NCBI GenBank assembly: GCA_947259095.1
Contig: CAMYLA010000012.1
Span: 1 to 63,234, forward strand
Direction: 5' to 3'
Origin: an uncultured Acidimicrobiaceae bacterium
Lineage (GTDB): Bacteria > Actinomycetota > Acidimicrobiia > Acidimicrobiales > SZUA-35
Length of the DNA stretch: 63,234 bases
Shown: positions 16,858 through 24,394 of the stretch, in pieces
Layout: the number at the start of each line of letters is the position of its first letter
How positions within the stretch are numbered: position 1 is the first letter of the stretch
Position numbers and translations under genes: made by a program
Notes under the pieces: model-generated
Seen by the model: only the letters and a program-made list of their open reading frames with translations
What the model was told of the DNA's origin: nothing
Database searches by the model: none

Positions 16858-17703
16858 TCAGCGGTCGATGAGCTTGGCGTGCTCCTCGACCACGGCCATG
16901 ACCTCGTCCCGTGGCCCCTGGGGTAGTCCGAGCACCGCCTTGACCACACCCCGTTCGGCCAACTCGTCGAGATGGGACGGGTCGGCCTTGGCCCCGAACA
17001 CGCTCAGCTCCACCGTCTTGGGGTCACGGCCTATGGCTTCGCAGGCCTTCTCGATCTCGGACCAGCCGTCGAGGGCGTGACGGCCGCCGATCGGCATCCA
17101 GCCGTCGCAGAACTCGGCGATGTGGGCTGCGGTCTTGGGGCCGGCGGCGCCGCCCATGATCACCGGCGGGTGGGGCTGGCGGGTCGGTTTTGGCCATGAC
17201 CAGCTGGCCGAGAAGTTGACGTGGTCGCCGGCGAACGATGCTTCGTCCTCGGTCCACAACTGCTTCATGGCCAACACGTTCTCCCGGAGACGGGCCCGAC
17301 GGTTCTTGTAGGGGTAGCCGTGGTCCTCCATCTCCTCGACATTCCAGCCGTAGCCGATGCCGAACAGCAACCGACCGTTGGAGATCCGGTCGACCGAGGC
17401 CACCTGCTTGGCGGTCCAGATCGGGTCCCGCTGGGCCACGAGGCAGATCCCGGTCCCCAGCTCGATCCGCTCCGTCACCGCCGCCACCGCAGCCAGGGCA
17501 ACGAACTGGTCGTGGGTCCGCCAGTAGAAGTCCGGTAGCTCGGGGGCGCCTTCACGGCCACCCCAGGGGGTGATCCTCGAGGTCGGGATGTGGGAGTGCT
17601 CGGGGAACCACAGCGATCCGAATCCCAGATCCTCGGCCGCCTTCCCCAATTCGACCGGGTCGATCGTCTGATCGGTGGGGAAGATCATCAGTCCTAGTTC
17701 CAT
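16858..17703 (-). CDS. LLM class F420-dependent oxidoreductase
   Basis: The 281-residue TIM-barrel protein has the luciferase-like opening (MELGLMIFPTDQTIDPVELGKAAEDLGFGSLWFPEHSHIP), the cofactor-binding strand ELGTGICLVAQRDPI and RLLFGIGYGWNVEEMEDHG. It belongs to the F420-dependent branch common in mycobacteria and Acidimicrobiia; reaction and substrate are unassigned. Convergent with the Gfo/Idh gene, 29 nt apart. Start ATG is preceded by GAAAGG on the minus strand. Confidence 0.9.
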   Translation of the reverse strand: MELGLMIFPTDQTIDPVELGKAAEDLGFGSLWFPEHSHIPTSRITPWGGREGAPELPDFYWRTHDQFVALAAVAAVTERIELGTGICLVAQRDPIWTAKQVASVDRISNGRLLFGIGYGWNVEEMEDHGYPYKNRRARLRENVLAMKQLWTEDEASFAGDHVNFSASWSWPKPTRQPHPPVIMGGAAGPKTAAHIAEFCDGWMPIGGRHALDGWSEIEKACEAIGRDPKTVELSVFGAKADPSHLDELAERGVVKAVLGLPQGPRDEVMAVVEEHAKLIDR

Positions 17704-17818
17704 GGCTGGCCTTTCGTCGAGGTGAACTCCGGCTCATCACAGCACAAAGCCACCCCGATCGTCGATTGCCTGGAGCCGGTGTCCGGACCCAGCGCTCGGC
17801 CCCCGGCCCCCACCGGCG

Positions 17819-18511
17819 TCAGAGATGTCTCGTCAGCGCCTGGGCGACGTGGGGATTGCCGCCGAGCGAGGCGGTGAGCTGTACCGGCAGCTCGTGGGCC
17901 AGGACATCCCACATCCGGTCCAGCAGTTCGGCCGCCATCATCGTCTCGGTGGTGATGCCAAGCGGAGCGTCGCGGCGCATCGAGTCGGCAACGGTTCTGA
18001 TGCCCACCAGGGTGGCTCCGACCGCCAGGTCCAGCGGTGCCGCTCCGGCCGCTCTGGCGGAACGGATCCTGGACTCGATGTCGCGGCTCAACGACGCCAC
18101 CAGATCGTCGACGACCAACTCATAGGCCGAGCGGGGGGCCCGGGGGGAACGGATCAGCAGGGTCTGGGTGGCGCTGCGACCGGCCAGGCGGGCCAGTCTG
18201 GCCATCTGGGCCTGGACCCCGGCGGCCCACGCCTGGCGCCGAGCCCCGGCCGGATAGCGGACAAAGGTGGTGGTGGCGATCGGCACCGGCACGCTCACCG
18301 TGCGGTCGTATTGTCGACGGAGCTCGGTGTCGGAGAGGATCCGCCAGGCCTCGTTGACCTCGGCCATCGTCCCCAGGCCCGGTTTGTGGATCGCAACGTC
18401 CGGATGGCGTTCCCGTGCCAGCCGCCGGTATGCCGACCGCAGCTCGTCGAAGCTGCAGGTGGGGGCCACGCCGAGAAGCTCGTAGTGGGTCCTGGTTCGG
18501 GCCTCGGGCAT
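17819..18511 (-). CDS. DnaJ-domain protein
   Basis: The 230-residue protein opens with a J domain (about 8-70: THYELLGVAPTCSFDELRSAYRRLARERHPDV, then AEVNEAWRILSD) containing the invariant HPD loop that stimulates DnaK ATPase. No zinc-finger or C-terminal client domain of classical DnaJ follows. Instead there is an alpha-helical, Ala-rich part (95-230) ending ALTRHL. It is a J-domain co-chaperone of a specialised type. ATG 18511 starts two residues before the family homology; a frame reaching further to 19282 is an artefact of the opposing gene. Confidence 0.85.
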   Translation of the reverse strand: MPEARTRTHYELLGVAPTCSFDELRSAYRRLARERHPDVAIHKPGLGTMAEVNEAWRILSDTELRRQYDRTVSVPVPIATTTFVRYPAGARRQAWAAGVQAQMARLARLAGRSATQTLLIRSPRAPRSAYELVVDDLVASLSRDIESRIRSARAAGAAPLDLAVGATLVGIRTVADSMRRDAPLGITTETMMAAELLDRMWDVLAHELPVQLTASLGGNPHVAQALTRHL

Positions 18512-18586
18512 CACCCCATTGTGGCAAGGCGCCGGCTGAAAGCGAAGACAATCGGTGGCGAAATTCCCCGCTCGACACCTCCCCGG

Positions 18587-18592
18587 TAGGAT
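18587..18592 (+). promoter_or_regulatory. -10 box, leaderless start
   Basis: TAGGAT ends 6 nt before ATG 18599. With transcription starting about 7 nt below a -10 box, the mRNA would begin at the start codon. No Shine-Dalgarno is present. Confidence 0.5.
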
Positions 18593-18598
18593 CGGGCG

Positions 18599-19411
18599 AT
18601 GTCCACCGATGCCGGTGACGGCGCAACGCCCGATGGAGTGCTCCCCGCCGAGGATCGCACGTTGACCGCCGACGAGGTGATGGCGCTGACCGCCAGACCG
18701 ATTCTGGAATACGGTCGGGGGTGGATGGCCGACCCCGCAACGGCGACACGGGCGGCCGAGCTGGCGTTGGTACCCGGTTTCGGCTTCTGGGTCAACGGGC
18801 GGGCCGGCGTGCTTGGCGACGCCGACGCCGACGTGGCCGCTGCGGCCATCGGCTTCATGGCCCCATCCATGGTCCGAGAGGTCTGGGGTGTTCGCCGGGC
18901 CGGGATGACGGCCCTCGACGTCACCATGGCCTACGCCGAGGCGGCATCGGCGTGGGGTCGACGAACCCTGGTCGACGTCGATGCCGGGGACCTCGACCGG
19001 CTGGCCACCCTGTGCGACAAGGTGGCGGCGGCGGCGCTGCCATCGTGCGGGCTGTTGTTCGCCGGCTGGCGGGCCCTCGACCGCAGCAACGACCCGGCTT
19101 CCAATGTCACGGTCGCCCTCAACGTGCTCCGCGAGCTCCGGGGCGGCGCCCACCTCAGCGCGGTGCAGGCGGTCGGCATCGGCCCCGTCGGCGCCATCAT
19201 GGCCGCTGACGATCCGGTCCGGGGAGGTCCCGCCGGCGCCGAGCGGTTCGGTTGGACCCCGCCCTACCCCGCACCCGATCACCAGCGGCGGGCCGAGGCC
19301 GAGCGCCTCACCTCGGAGATCTGTCGCCCGGCCTACGAGGCGCTCGATGATGGTGAGCGATCGGAGTTCGTTGCGCTGGTGCAGCGGGCCAGAGCATCCG
19401 TCGAAGCCTGA
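18599..19411 (+). CDS. SCO6745-family protein
   Basis: The 270-residue product fits the actinobacterial SCO6745 family: helical, Ala-rich, with repeated segments of the form RPILEYGRGWMADPATATRAAELALVPGFGFWVNGRAGVLGDADADV and APSMVREVWG. Some members are annotated as helix-turn-helix proteins, but I see no clear DNA-reading helix. Function is unknown. The gene stands alone, divergent from the J-domain gene with 87 nt between starts, and seems to be transcribed as a leaderless mRNA. Confidence 0.8.
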   Translation: MSTDAGDGATPDGVLPAEDRTLTADEVMALTARPILEYGRGWMADPATATRAAELALVPGFGFWVNGRAGVLGDADADVAAAAIGFMAPSMVREVWGVRRAGMTALDVTMAYAEAASAWGRRTLVDVDAGDLDRLATLCDKVAAAALPSCGLLFAGWRALDRSNDPASNVTVALNVLRELRGGAHLSAVQAVGIGPVGAIMAADDPVRGGPAGAERFGWTPPYPAPDHQRRAEAERLTSEICRPAYEALDDGERSEFVALVQRARASVEA

Positions 19412-19447
19412 GCGGCCGGTGCCGAGGCCGTTCGCCGGGTCGGCGTA

Positions 19448-20221
19448 CTAGCGGCCTTGCCAGTCGGGGCTTCGCTTCTCGGCGAACGCTCGAGGACCTT
19501 CGATGAAGTCTGCGCTGTCCCGCATCGCCCTGACCGCCTCGTACTTCCCGGCCGAGGCGGCCTGGACGCCGGCGTGGGCCAAGCCTTGGTAGACCGCTTG
19601 CTTGGAGGCGCGGATCGACATCGGTGAGCATTCCAGGATCTGGGCCGCCCAGCGCTTGGCCGCAGCCACCACCTCGCCGTCCGCCACCACCTCGTTGACG
19701 AACCCCAGACGCTGGCCCTCCTCGGCTGCGACCCGCCTTCCGGTCAGGATCATGCCCAGGGCCTGCTTGGTACCGATCTCCCGGGGCAGGCGGTGGAGAC
19801 CGCCCGCCAGTGCAGCCAGGCCGACCCGAGGTTCGGGCAGGGCGAACACCGCACTTTCGGCGGCAATGATCAGGTCGCAGGCCAAGGCGATCTCGAAGCC
19901 ACCGCCCATGGCGACGCCGTTCACCGCGGCGATGACCGGCTTGGCAAGGTCGTAGCGGTTCGTCAGCCCGGCGAAACCGGACTTCGGTGAGCCGCTCATG
20001 TCTCCACCCTCGGCCTGGTATTTCAGGTCGTTGCCTGCGCTGAAGGCCCGGCCGTTGCCGGTGATGATGGCGACCCAGGCATCGGGGTCGGCGGCGAACT
20101 CGTCGAACACCCCCGACAGTTCGGCGTTGGCCGGTGGGTGAAGCGCATTCAGCCGGTCGGGTCGGTTGAGCGTGATGACAAGGAGATTGCCGTCCTTCTC
20201 GGTCGTGCAGAACTCGCCCAT
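19448..20221 (-). CDS. Enoyl-CoA hydratase/isomerase
   Basis: A 257-residue crotonase-fold enzyme that adds water to 2-enoyl-CoA or rearranges the double bond. It shows the oxyanion-hole loop (AFSAGNDLKYQAEGGD), GVAMGGGFEIALACDLIIA and the catalytic region with PEPRVGLAALAGGLHRL. The second catalytic glutamate of true hydratases (in PEV/PEP segment) is present as Glu in PEPRVGL, but the first is less clear, so isomerase activity is possible. ATG 20221 has a strong GGAGG 8 nt upstream on the minus strand; longer frames upstream lack family support. Next to a TesB-like thioesterase on the same strand (95 nt). Confidence 0.9.
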   Translation of the reverse strand: MGEFCTTEKDGNLLVITLNRPDRLNALHPPANAELSGVFDEFAADPDAWVAIITGNGRAFSAGNDLKYQAEGGDMSGSPKSGFAGLTNRYDLAKPVIAAVNGVAMGGGFEIALACDLIIAAESAVFALPEPRVGLAALAGGLHRLPREIGTKQALGMILTGRRVAAEEGQRLGFVNEVVADGEVVAAAKRWAAQILECSPMSIRASKQAVYQGLAHAGVQAASAGKYEAVRAMRDSADFIEGPRAFAEKRSPDWQGR

Positions 20222-20315
20222 TGAAACACCTCCAGGTTCGTCGAACCCCAGTAAGAACAGCACCCGGTGCTGCATTTTGCCAATTGGCGATGGGGCGATC
20301 CAGGCCGGCCGGAAG

Positions 20316-21131
20316 CTACTCGATGGGCCGGCGCTCCCGGAGCAGGACCTCCTGGGCGATGGTGGCAACGTGGACCCCGTCGGGAGAGAAGAGGTTGCCA
20401 ACCGTCATCCCCCTGGCGCCGGTCAGGCCGTGACAGTCCCAATCGTAGAGGTGCCACCGATCGGCTCGCATCGGCCGGTGGAACCACATCGCATGATCGA
20501 GGCTGGCGCCCATGAATGAGTCGTGGTATCGGTCGCGGGGGACCTGGAGCGGGTGGATGCTCCGGGCCGAATCGAACTGCACGGTGTCGGAGGTGAAGGC
20601 CAACCCGCAGACGTGGAGCCGAGGATCTTCCGGAAGGGGGTCGATCAGTTTCACCCAGCCCATCGACTGCCCGGCCCCGGGGTAGCTGACCATCGGCCTG
20701 CGCTCCATGATCCACGGCCAATCGTCTTCGCGGGGGCGGGAGTCCTCCGGGTCGGGGGCGATCGGCATCCGGGCGGTCTGCACCTCGGCGTCCACCTCCT
20801 TGCGCTGGAACGAGCACGACAGGTGGAGGATGGCGCCGCCGGACTGGCGGGCCACCACCGCCCTGGTGCAGAAGCTGCGCCCGTCCCGAAGCCGATCGAC
20901 CTCGAGCCGGACCGGTTCTCTCACGTCGCCGGCACGGATGAAATAGGCGTGCAGAGAGTGGGTGTCGAACTCCGGGTCGACGGTTCGCAGCGCCGCCGAC
21001 AGCGCCTGGGCCACCACCTGGCCGCCGTAGATCCGACCCCAGGTGTATTCGGCGCTCAGCCCGACCCACGTGTCTGGACCATGCTGCTGCAGTTCCATGA
21101 GATCGCTGAAGCTGGTCGGGGAAGGCGTCAC
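20316..21131 (-). CDS. Acyl-CoA thioesterase II (TesB-like)
   Basis: The 271-residue double-hotdog thioesterase hydrolyses acyl-CoA to free acid and CoA. The signature parts are IYGGQVVAQALSAALRTV (about 34-51), HSLHAYFIRAGD (about 59-70) and, in the second hotdog, ASLDHAMWFHRPMRADRWHLYD (about 215-236), where the conserved Asp, Thr/Ser and Gln catalytic group sits. The length is normal. It precedes the enoyl-CoA hydratase gene on the same strand and both may serve one acyl-CoA route. Confidence 0.92.
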   Translation of the reverse strand: MTPSPTSFSDLMELQQHGPDTWVGLSAEYTWGRIYGGQVVAQALSAALRTVDPEFDTHSLHAYFIRAGDVREPVRLEVDRLRDGRSFCTRAVVARQSGGAILHLSCSFQRKEVDAEVQTARMPIAPDPEDSRPREDDWPWIMERRPMVSYPGAGQSMGWVKLIDPLPEDPRLHVCGLAFTSDTVQFDSARSIHPLQVPRDRYHDSFMGASLDHAMWFHRPMRADRWHLYDWDCHGLTGARGMTVGNLFSPDGVHVATIAQEVLLRERRPIE

Positions 21132-21211
21132 CGGCTCAGCCTAGGTCCTGGTGGACCCGACGGCGATCGCATCGGCATCGCACCGGGTGCCCGAGCCCGC
21201 CCATGGTCGGC

Positions 21212-22177
21212 TCAGATCAGACGCTGCTGGGAGGCGGCGGTGATCGGCTCGGGCAGGGGGGTGAGGTCGACCACGACGGTGCCGACCTCAGCGTGGAACC
21301 GTCGTGCCAGGGCCGGGGCCAGCTGGTTGTCCGGCGTATGGATGAAGACCATCGGTGATCGACCTTCGCCGAGCCATTGCGCCACCTTGGCGACCCACTT
21401 CGACCACCAGACCGGGTTGGCCTCTGCCGCGGTCTGGCCGATGAACCGCACCACCGGGTGTTCGCCGATCGCCACCGGCCTGACCATCAATCTCGGCTTG
21501 CGTTCGAACGCCTCCCGTTCCGCTGGGGTGAGGCAGGGGCCGGCGAACACCGCTCTGGTGTCGATGATGATCCGCTCGACGTGATGGCCGGCCAGCAGAT
21601 CGTTGAGCCGACGCTCCTCGTCGCCGCCGGTGCAGAACTCGGGGTGCCGGACCTCGACGCCCCAGCGGTGCTCGGTTGGCAGACGCCGCAGGAAGGCCGA
21701 CAGCACCGGGAGGTCCGCAGGACCGAACGTGGCCGGCAGTTGAATCGAGAACGGCCGAGCCCGGTGCCCCAATGGTTCGAGACGGTCCAGGAACCGATGG
21801 AGCTCCTCGTCACTGTCCCGAAGCCGGCGATGGTGGGTGATGACCTGGGGCAACTTGAACAGGAACCGGAAGCCGTCCGGGGCGTCGGCGGACCAGCGGG
21901 TAACGGTGCTGGGGGAGGGAAGCCCGTAGAAGGTGGTGTTGCCCTCGACCGCCGTGCACCATGAGCTGTAGGGCACCAGCTCCCGCCCGGCCGGCGTGTC
22001 GGACGGGAAGTAGCGGCCTGTCCAGGTCCGGTTGGCCCACATGGCACAGCCGACGCGGAGATTCGGTGCCCCGGTTCCCACCGCCGCCACGGTAGCCGAC
22101 CGAGATTGGTCGCCGCTTGTGTGCCGCCGCCCGAAAGATCCGTCATTCTTCGCGTTGTTCCATGGAAAGACGTGCAT
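21212..22177 (-). CDS. DUF72 family protein
   Basis: A TIM-barrel protein of the DUF72 (YecE) family, up to 321 residues. Typical parts are RVGCAMWANRTWTGRYFPSD (41-60), NTTFYGLPSP, FRFLFKLPQVITHHRR, and the C-terminal barrel strands HPVVRFIG and VFIHTPDN. No enzymatic activity has been settled for the family. The first 29 residues (HVFPWNNAKNDGSFGRRHTSG) are not part of the domain; a GTG at 22090 would give a more usual start, so the true 5' end is uncertain. It may share a transcript with the TesB-like gene, 80 nt downstream. Confidence 0.85.
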   Translation of the reverse strand: MHVFPWNNAKNDGSFGRRHTSGDQSRSATVAAVGTGAPNLRVGCAMWANRTWTGRYFPSDTPAGRELVPYSSWCTAVEGNTTFYGLPSPSTVTRWSADAPDGFRFLFKLPQVITHHRRLRDSDEELHRFLDRLEPLGHRARPFSIQLPATFGPADLPVLSAFLRRLPTEHRWGVEVRHPEFCTGGDEERRLNDLLAGHHVERIIIDTRAVFAGPCLTPAEREAFERKPRLMVRPVAIGEHPVVRFIGQTAAEANPVWWSKWVAKVAQWLGEGRSPMVFIHTPDNQLAPALARRFHAEVGTVVVDLTPLPEPITAASQQRLI

Positions 22178-22277
22178 TTCCGGGTTGGAATGCTGGTCTT
22201 CAACGCCTCAGTGCCGCAAAGTCATGTTCATTCACGATTGATCCCGGCCACGGGGCACGACCAGGAGAACGATCAAG

Positions 22278-22427
22278 ATGAACAGCTCACCGCAAATCGA
22301 CAGCGCAGAATACGACCGTCCGACCCAACTCCACTGGATGGAGGACTTCGAGGATCTCACCGTCGACGAGTTGCGGGAGTTGCCGAATCGCATGCAACTC
22401 GGCATGGATCTCTCGGTCTTCGACTAG
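22278..22427 (+). CDS. Hidden 49-residue acidic small protein
   Basis: An ATG at 22278, with AGGAG 10 nt upstream, opens a 49-codon frame ending in TAG. The peptide is very acidic (12 Asp/Glu against 3 Arg) and has a compact helical motif, LHWMEDFEDLTVDELRELPN, and no cysteine, signal peptide or membrane segment. It lies alone in the gap between two minus-strand genes and starts 100 nt from the DUF72 start. Upstream is a perfect palindrome, TTCCATGGAA, at 22158-22167 that could bind a regulator. I do not recognise a family. A regulatory or adaptor peptide, antitoxin-like acidic protein or unspecific ORF are all possible; the ribosome site favours real translation. Confidence 0.55.
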   Translation: MNSSPQIDSAEYDRPTQLHWMEDFEDLTVDELRELPNRMQLGMDLSVFD

Positions 22428-22468
22428 CCCGGTTCGCAGCGGCGGCCCAGCGGTTGGTGTCGTATCGG

Positions 22469-23344
22469 CTACAAGCGGCGAACCGAGGCCGGCTTGCCGG
22501 TGGTGCCGTGGGCCATCCCGACCGTTCGGTGCAGGTTCCTGGTGTTCTTGAGCCTGCCGAAGATCCGTGGTCCGGCCGCCAACAGGGCCCCGTCGACCTT
22601 GATGGCCTCGCCGCTGACGAAGCCGGCGTCCGGACCGGCCAGCCACAGTGCAGCCCCGGCGATGTCTCGACCTTCCCCCCGATCGGGGAGGGGCTGGAGT
22701 TCGGCCACCATTGCCTCGGCGTCTGCCTCGTCGCCGGAGTGCATCAGGGGGGTGAAGATCACGCCGGGGCAGATGGCATTGACCCGGATCCGCTGCGGCG
22801 CCAATTCGACCGCCGAGGTGGTGGTCAGGTTGATGACCGCGGCCTTGGCTGCCGAGTAGGCCTGGGGGCCGGCCCCGCCGCCCAAGCCGGCGATGGAAGC
22901 GGTGTTGATGATCGACCCGCCCTCACCCCGTTCGATCATCGCCCGGGCCCCGTGTTTGATGCCGAGGAAGACGCCCCGAACCAGCACCGCAAACGTGGCG
23001 TCCCAGTCGTCGACTTCGAGCTCGGTGATGGGACCGAACGCCCCGCCGATACCGGCGTTGTTGAACAGCACATCGAGGCGGCCGAAGGACTGGACCGCCA
23101 GGTCGACCGCAGCGGCGACATCGGCCTCGACCGAGACGTCGCACAGTGCAAACCGGGTGGCGTCGCCGAGCTCCTCAACGGCGGCCATGCCGGCATCGCG
23201 GTTGAAGTCGGCGATGACCACCGCCGCCCCCTCGGCAACGAAGCGCTCGGCAGTGGCCAACCCCATGCCACTGGCGCCGCCGGTGATGATCGCCACCGAC
23301 CCCTGGAGGACGCCCCCTGCTCGGCGCTCGTTGTTGTCGACCAT
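22469..23344 (-). CDS. SDR family oxidoreductase
   Basis: A 291-residue short-chain dehydrogenase with the cofactor motif TGGASGMG (21-28), NNAG, the catalytic Ser/Tyr/Lys set (ASIAG, then YSAAK) and the PG motif in AICPGVIFTP. The acidic residue after the second strand (IADFNRD) suggests NAD rather than NADP. It is a classical SDR acting on a secondary alcohol or ketone. The C-terminal 35 residues (IFGRLKNTRNLHRTVGMAHGTTGKPASVRRL) extend beyond the usual end. LLM-type and acyl-CoA neighbours suggest a catabolic role. Same strand as the following LLM gene, 84 nt apart. Confidence 0.92.
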   Translation of the reverse strand: MVDNNERRAGGVLQGSVAIITGGASGMGLATAERFVAEGAAVVIADFNRDAGMAAVEELGDATRFALCDVSVEADVAAAVDLAVQSFGRLDVLFNNAGIGGAFGPITELEVDDWDATFAVLVRGVFLGIKHGARAMIERGEGGSIINTASIAGLGGGAGPQAYSAAKAAVINLTTTSAVELAPQRIRVNAICPGVIFTPLMHSGDEADAEAMVAELQPLPDRGEGRDIAGAALWLAGPDAGFVSGEAIKVDGALLAAGPRIFGRLKNTRNLHRTVGMAHGTTGKPASVRRL

Positions 23345-23428
23345 GTTTGGTGTGCTCCTGTCTGTCGATGGACTGTTCCCCGACTGTTCCCCGACCCTTC
23401 CCCGACGGTGGTGGCGGCGGGCTGCCGG

Positions 23429-24256
23429 TTACCGGTCGGCCAGCGTCGCCAGTTCGGTCAGCGCCGCCCGTATGGCATCGATATCGGCGGTTGCGACACC
23501 GACGATCAATTGGTCGGCTCCGGCCTCGGCCCACGCCTCGACCGATGCTCGATCCGGGACCTGGGAGATGTCGATCCGGGGGGCGACCACGATGTCGGCC
23601 CTGCGCCGACCGTTGTCGGCCAGCGCCGATTCCAGTCGGGGCATCCGACGGGCCAGGCCGGCCACCGAACACATCGGATGCCAGCCCTGACCGGCACGTG
23701 CGGCTCGGGCCCTGGCCGGGGCGCCGGAGCCGCCGATCCAGATCGGTAGCTGCGGCTGTGCCGGTTTCGGCGACGTGATGACGTCGTTCAACCGGTGGAA
23801 CCGGCCGGGGTGGTTCGCCGGCCCGTCCGCCCACAGGGCCCGCATGACGGCGATGAACTCATCGGACCGGGGACCCCGCTCGGCGTAGTCGACGTCGAGG
23901 ATGGTGTTCTCCTCCGGCAGGCTGCCGACGCCGAGTCCGGCGATCACCCGCCCGTTGCTCAGTCTGTCAAGGGTGGCCAGGGACTTGGCCAGAACCATGG
24001 GATGGAGATAGGGCATCACCAGTACCGACGTGCCGAGCCGGACCCGCTCGGTTCGTGCGCCGACCCAGTCGAGTACGGTCAGTGCGTCGTAGTACGGACG
24101 ATCGCCCAGCCGGTCGGCGATGTAGCCGACGTTGATCACGTGATGGTTGACCCAGACCGAGTCCAGGCCGGCCTCTTCAGCCTCGACGGCCAGGTCGATG
24201 ATGGGTGACGGGTCCTCGAGACCCCAGTTGTTTGGCAACACGAACCCGAACTTCAA
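23429..24256 (-). CDS. LLM class F420-dependent oxidoreductase
   Basis: The 275-residue luciferase-like protein opens with LKFGFVLPNNWGLEDPSPIIDLAVEAEEAGLDSVWVNHH and carries VRLGTSVLVMPYLHPMVLAKSLATLDRLSNGRVIAGLGVGSL, the cofactor-binding core of the superfamily. I place the start at TTG 24256, the first start codon before the first beta strand; the frame is open far upstream but that part is a shadow of the PEP-utilising gene on the other strand. The divergent PEP gene begins 139 nt away. Substrate unknown. Confidence 0.85.
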   Translation of the reverse strand: MKFGFVLPNNWGLEDPSPIIDLAVEAEEAGLDSVWVNHHVINVGYIADRLGDRPYYDALTVLDWVGARTERVRLGTSVLVMPYLHPMVLAKSLATLDRLSNGRVIAGLGVGSLPEENTILDVDYAERGPRSDEFIAVMRALWADGPANHPGRFHRLNDVITSPKPAQPQLPIWIGGSGAPARARAARAGQGWHPMCSVAGLARRMPRLESALADNGRRRADIVVAPRIDISQVPDRASVEAWAEAGADQLIVGVATADIDAIRAALTELATLADR

Positions 24257-24394
24257 CCGGTGAACCCCCGTTTGGTGTGACCAAACTAGACGGTCGGTTC
24301 CGTCCCGACCAACTGCCGGGCCATCGCCCTGCCGGTCCGGCCCGCTGGCGGCGCACGTCGACAAGCGACGGTCGGTCTGACACCATGAGCGGGC

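Noticed and set aside
22106..23749. Long plus-strand frame of 547 codons
   Set aside because: It runs antisense to DUF72, SDR and LLM genes with clear homology, and its translation is Arg/Gly/Asp-rich shadow sequence typical of high-GC DNA.
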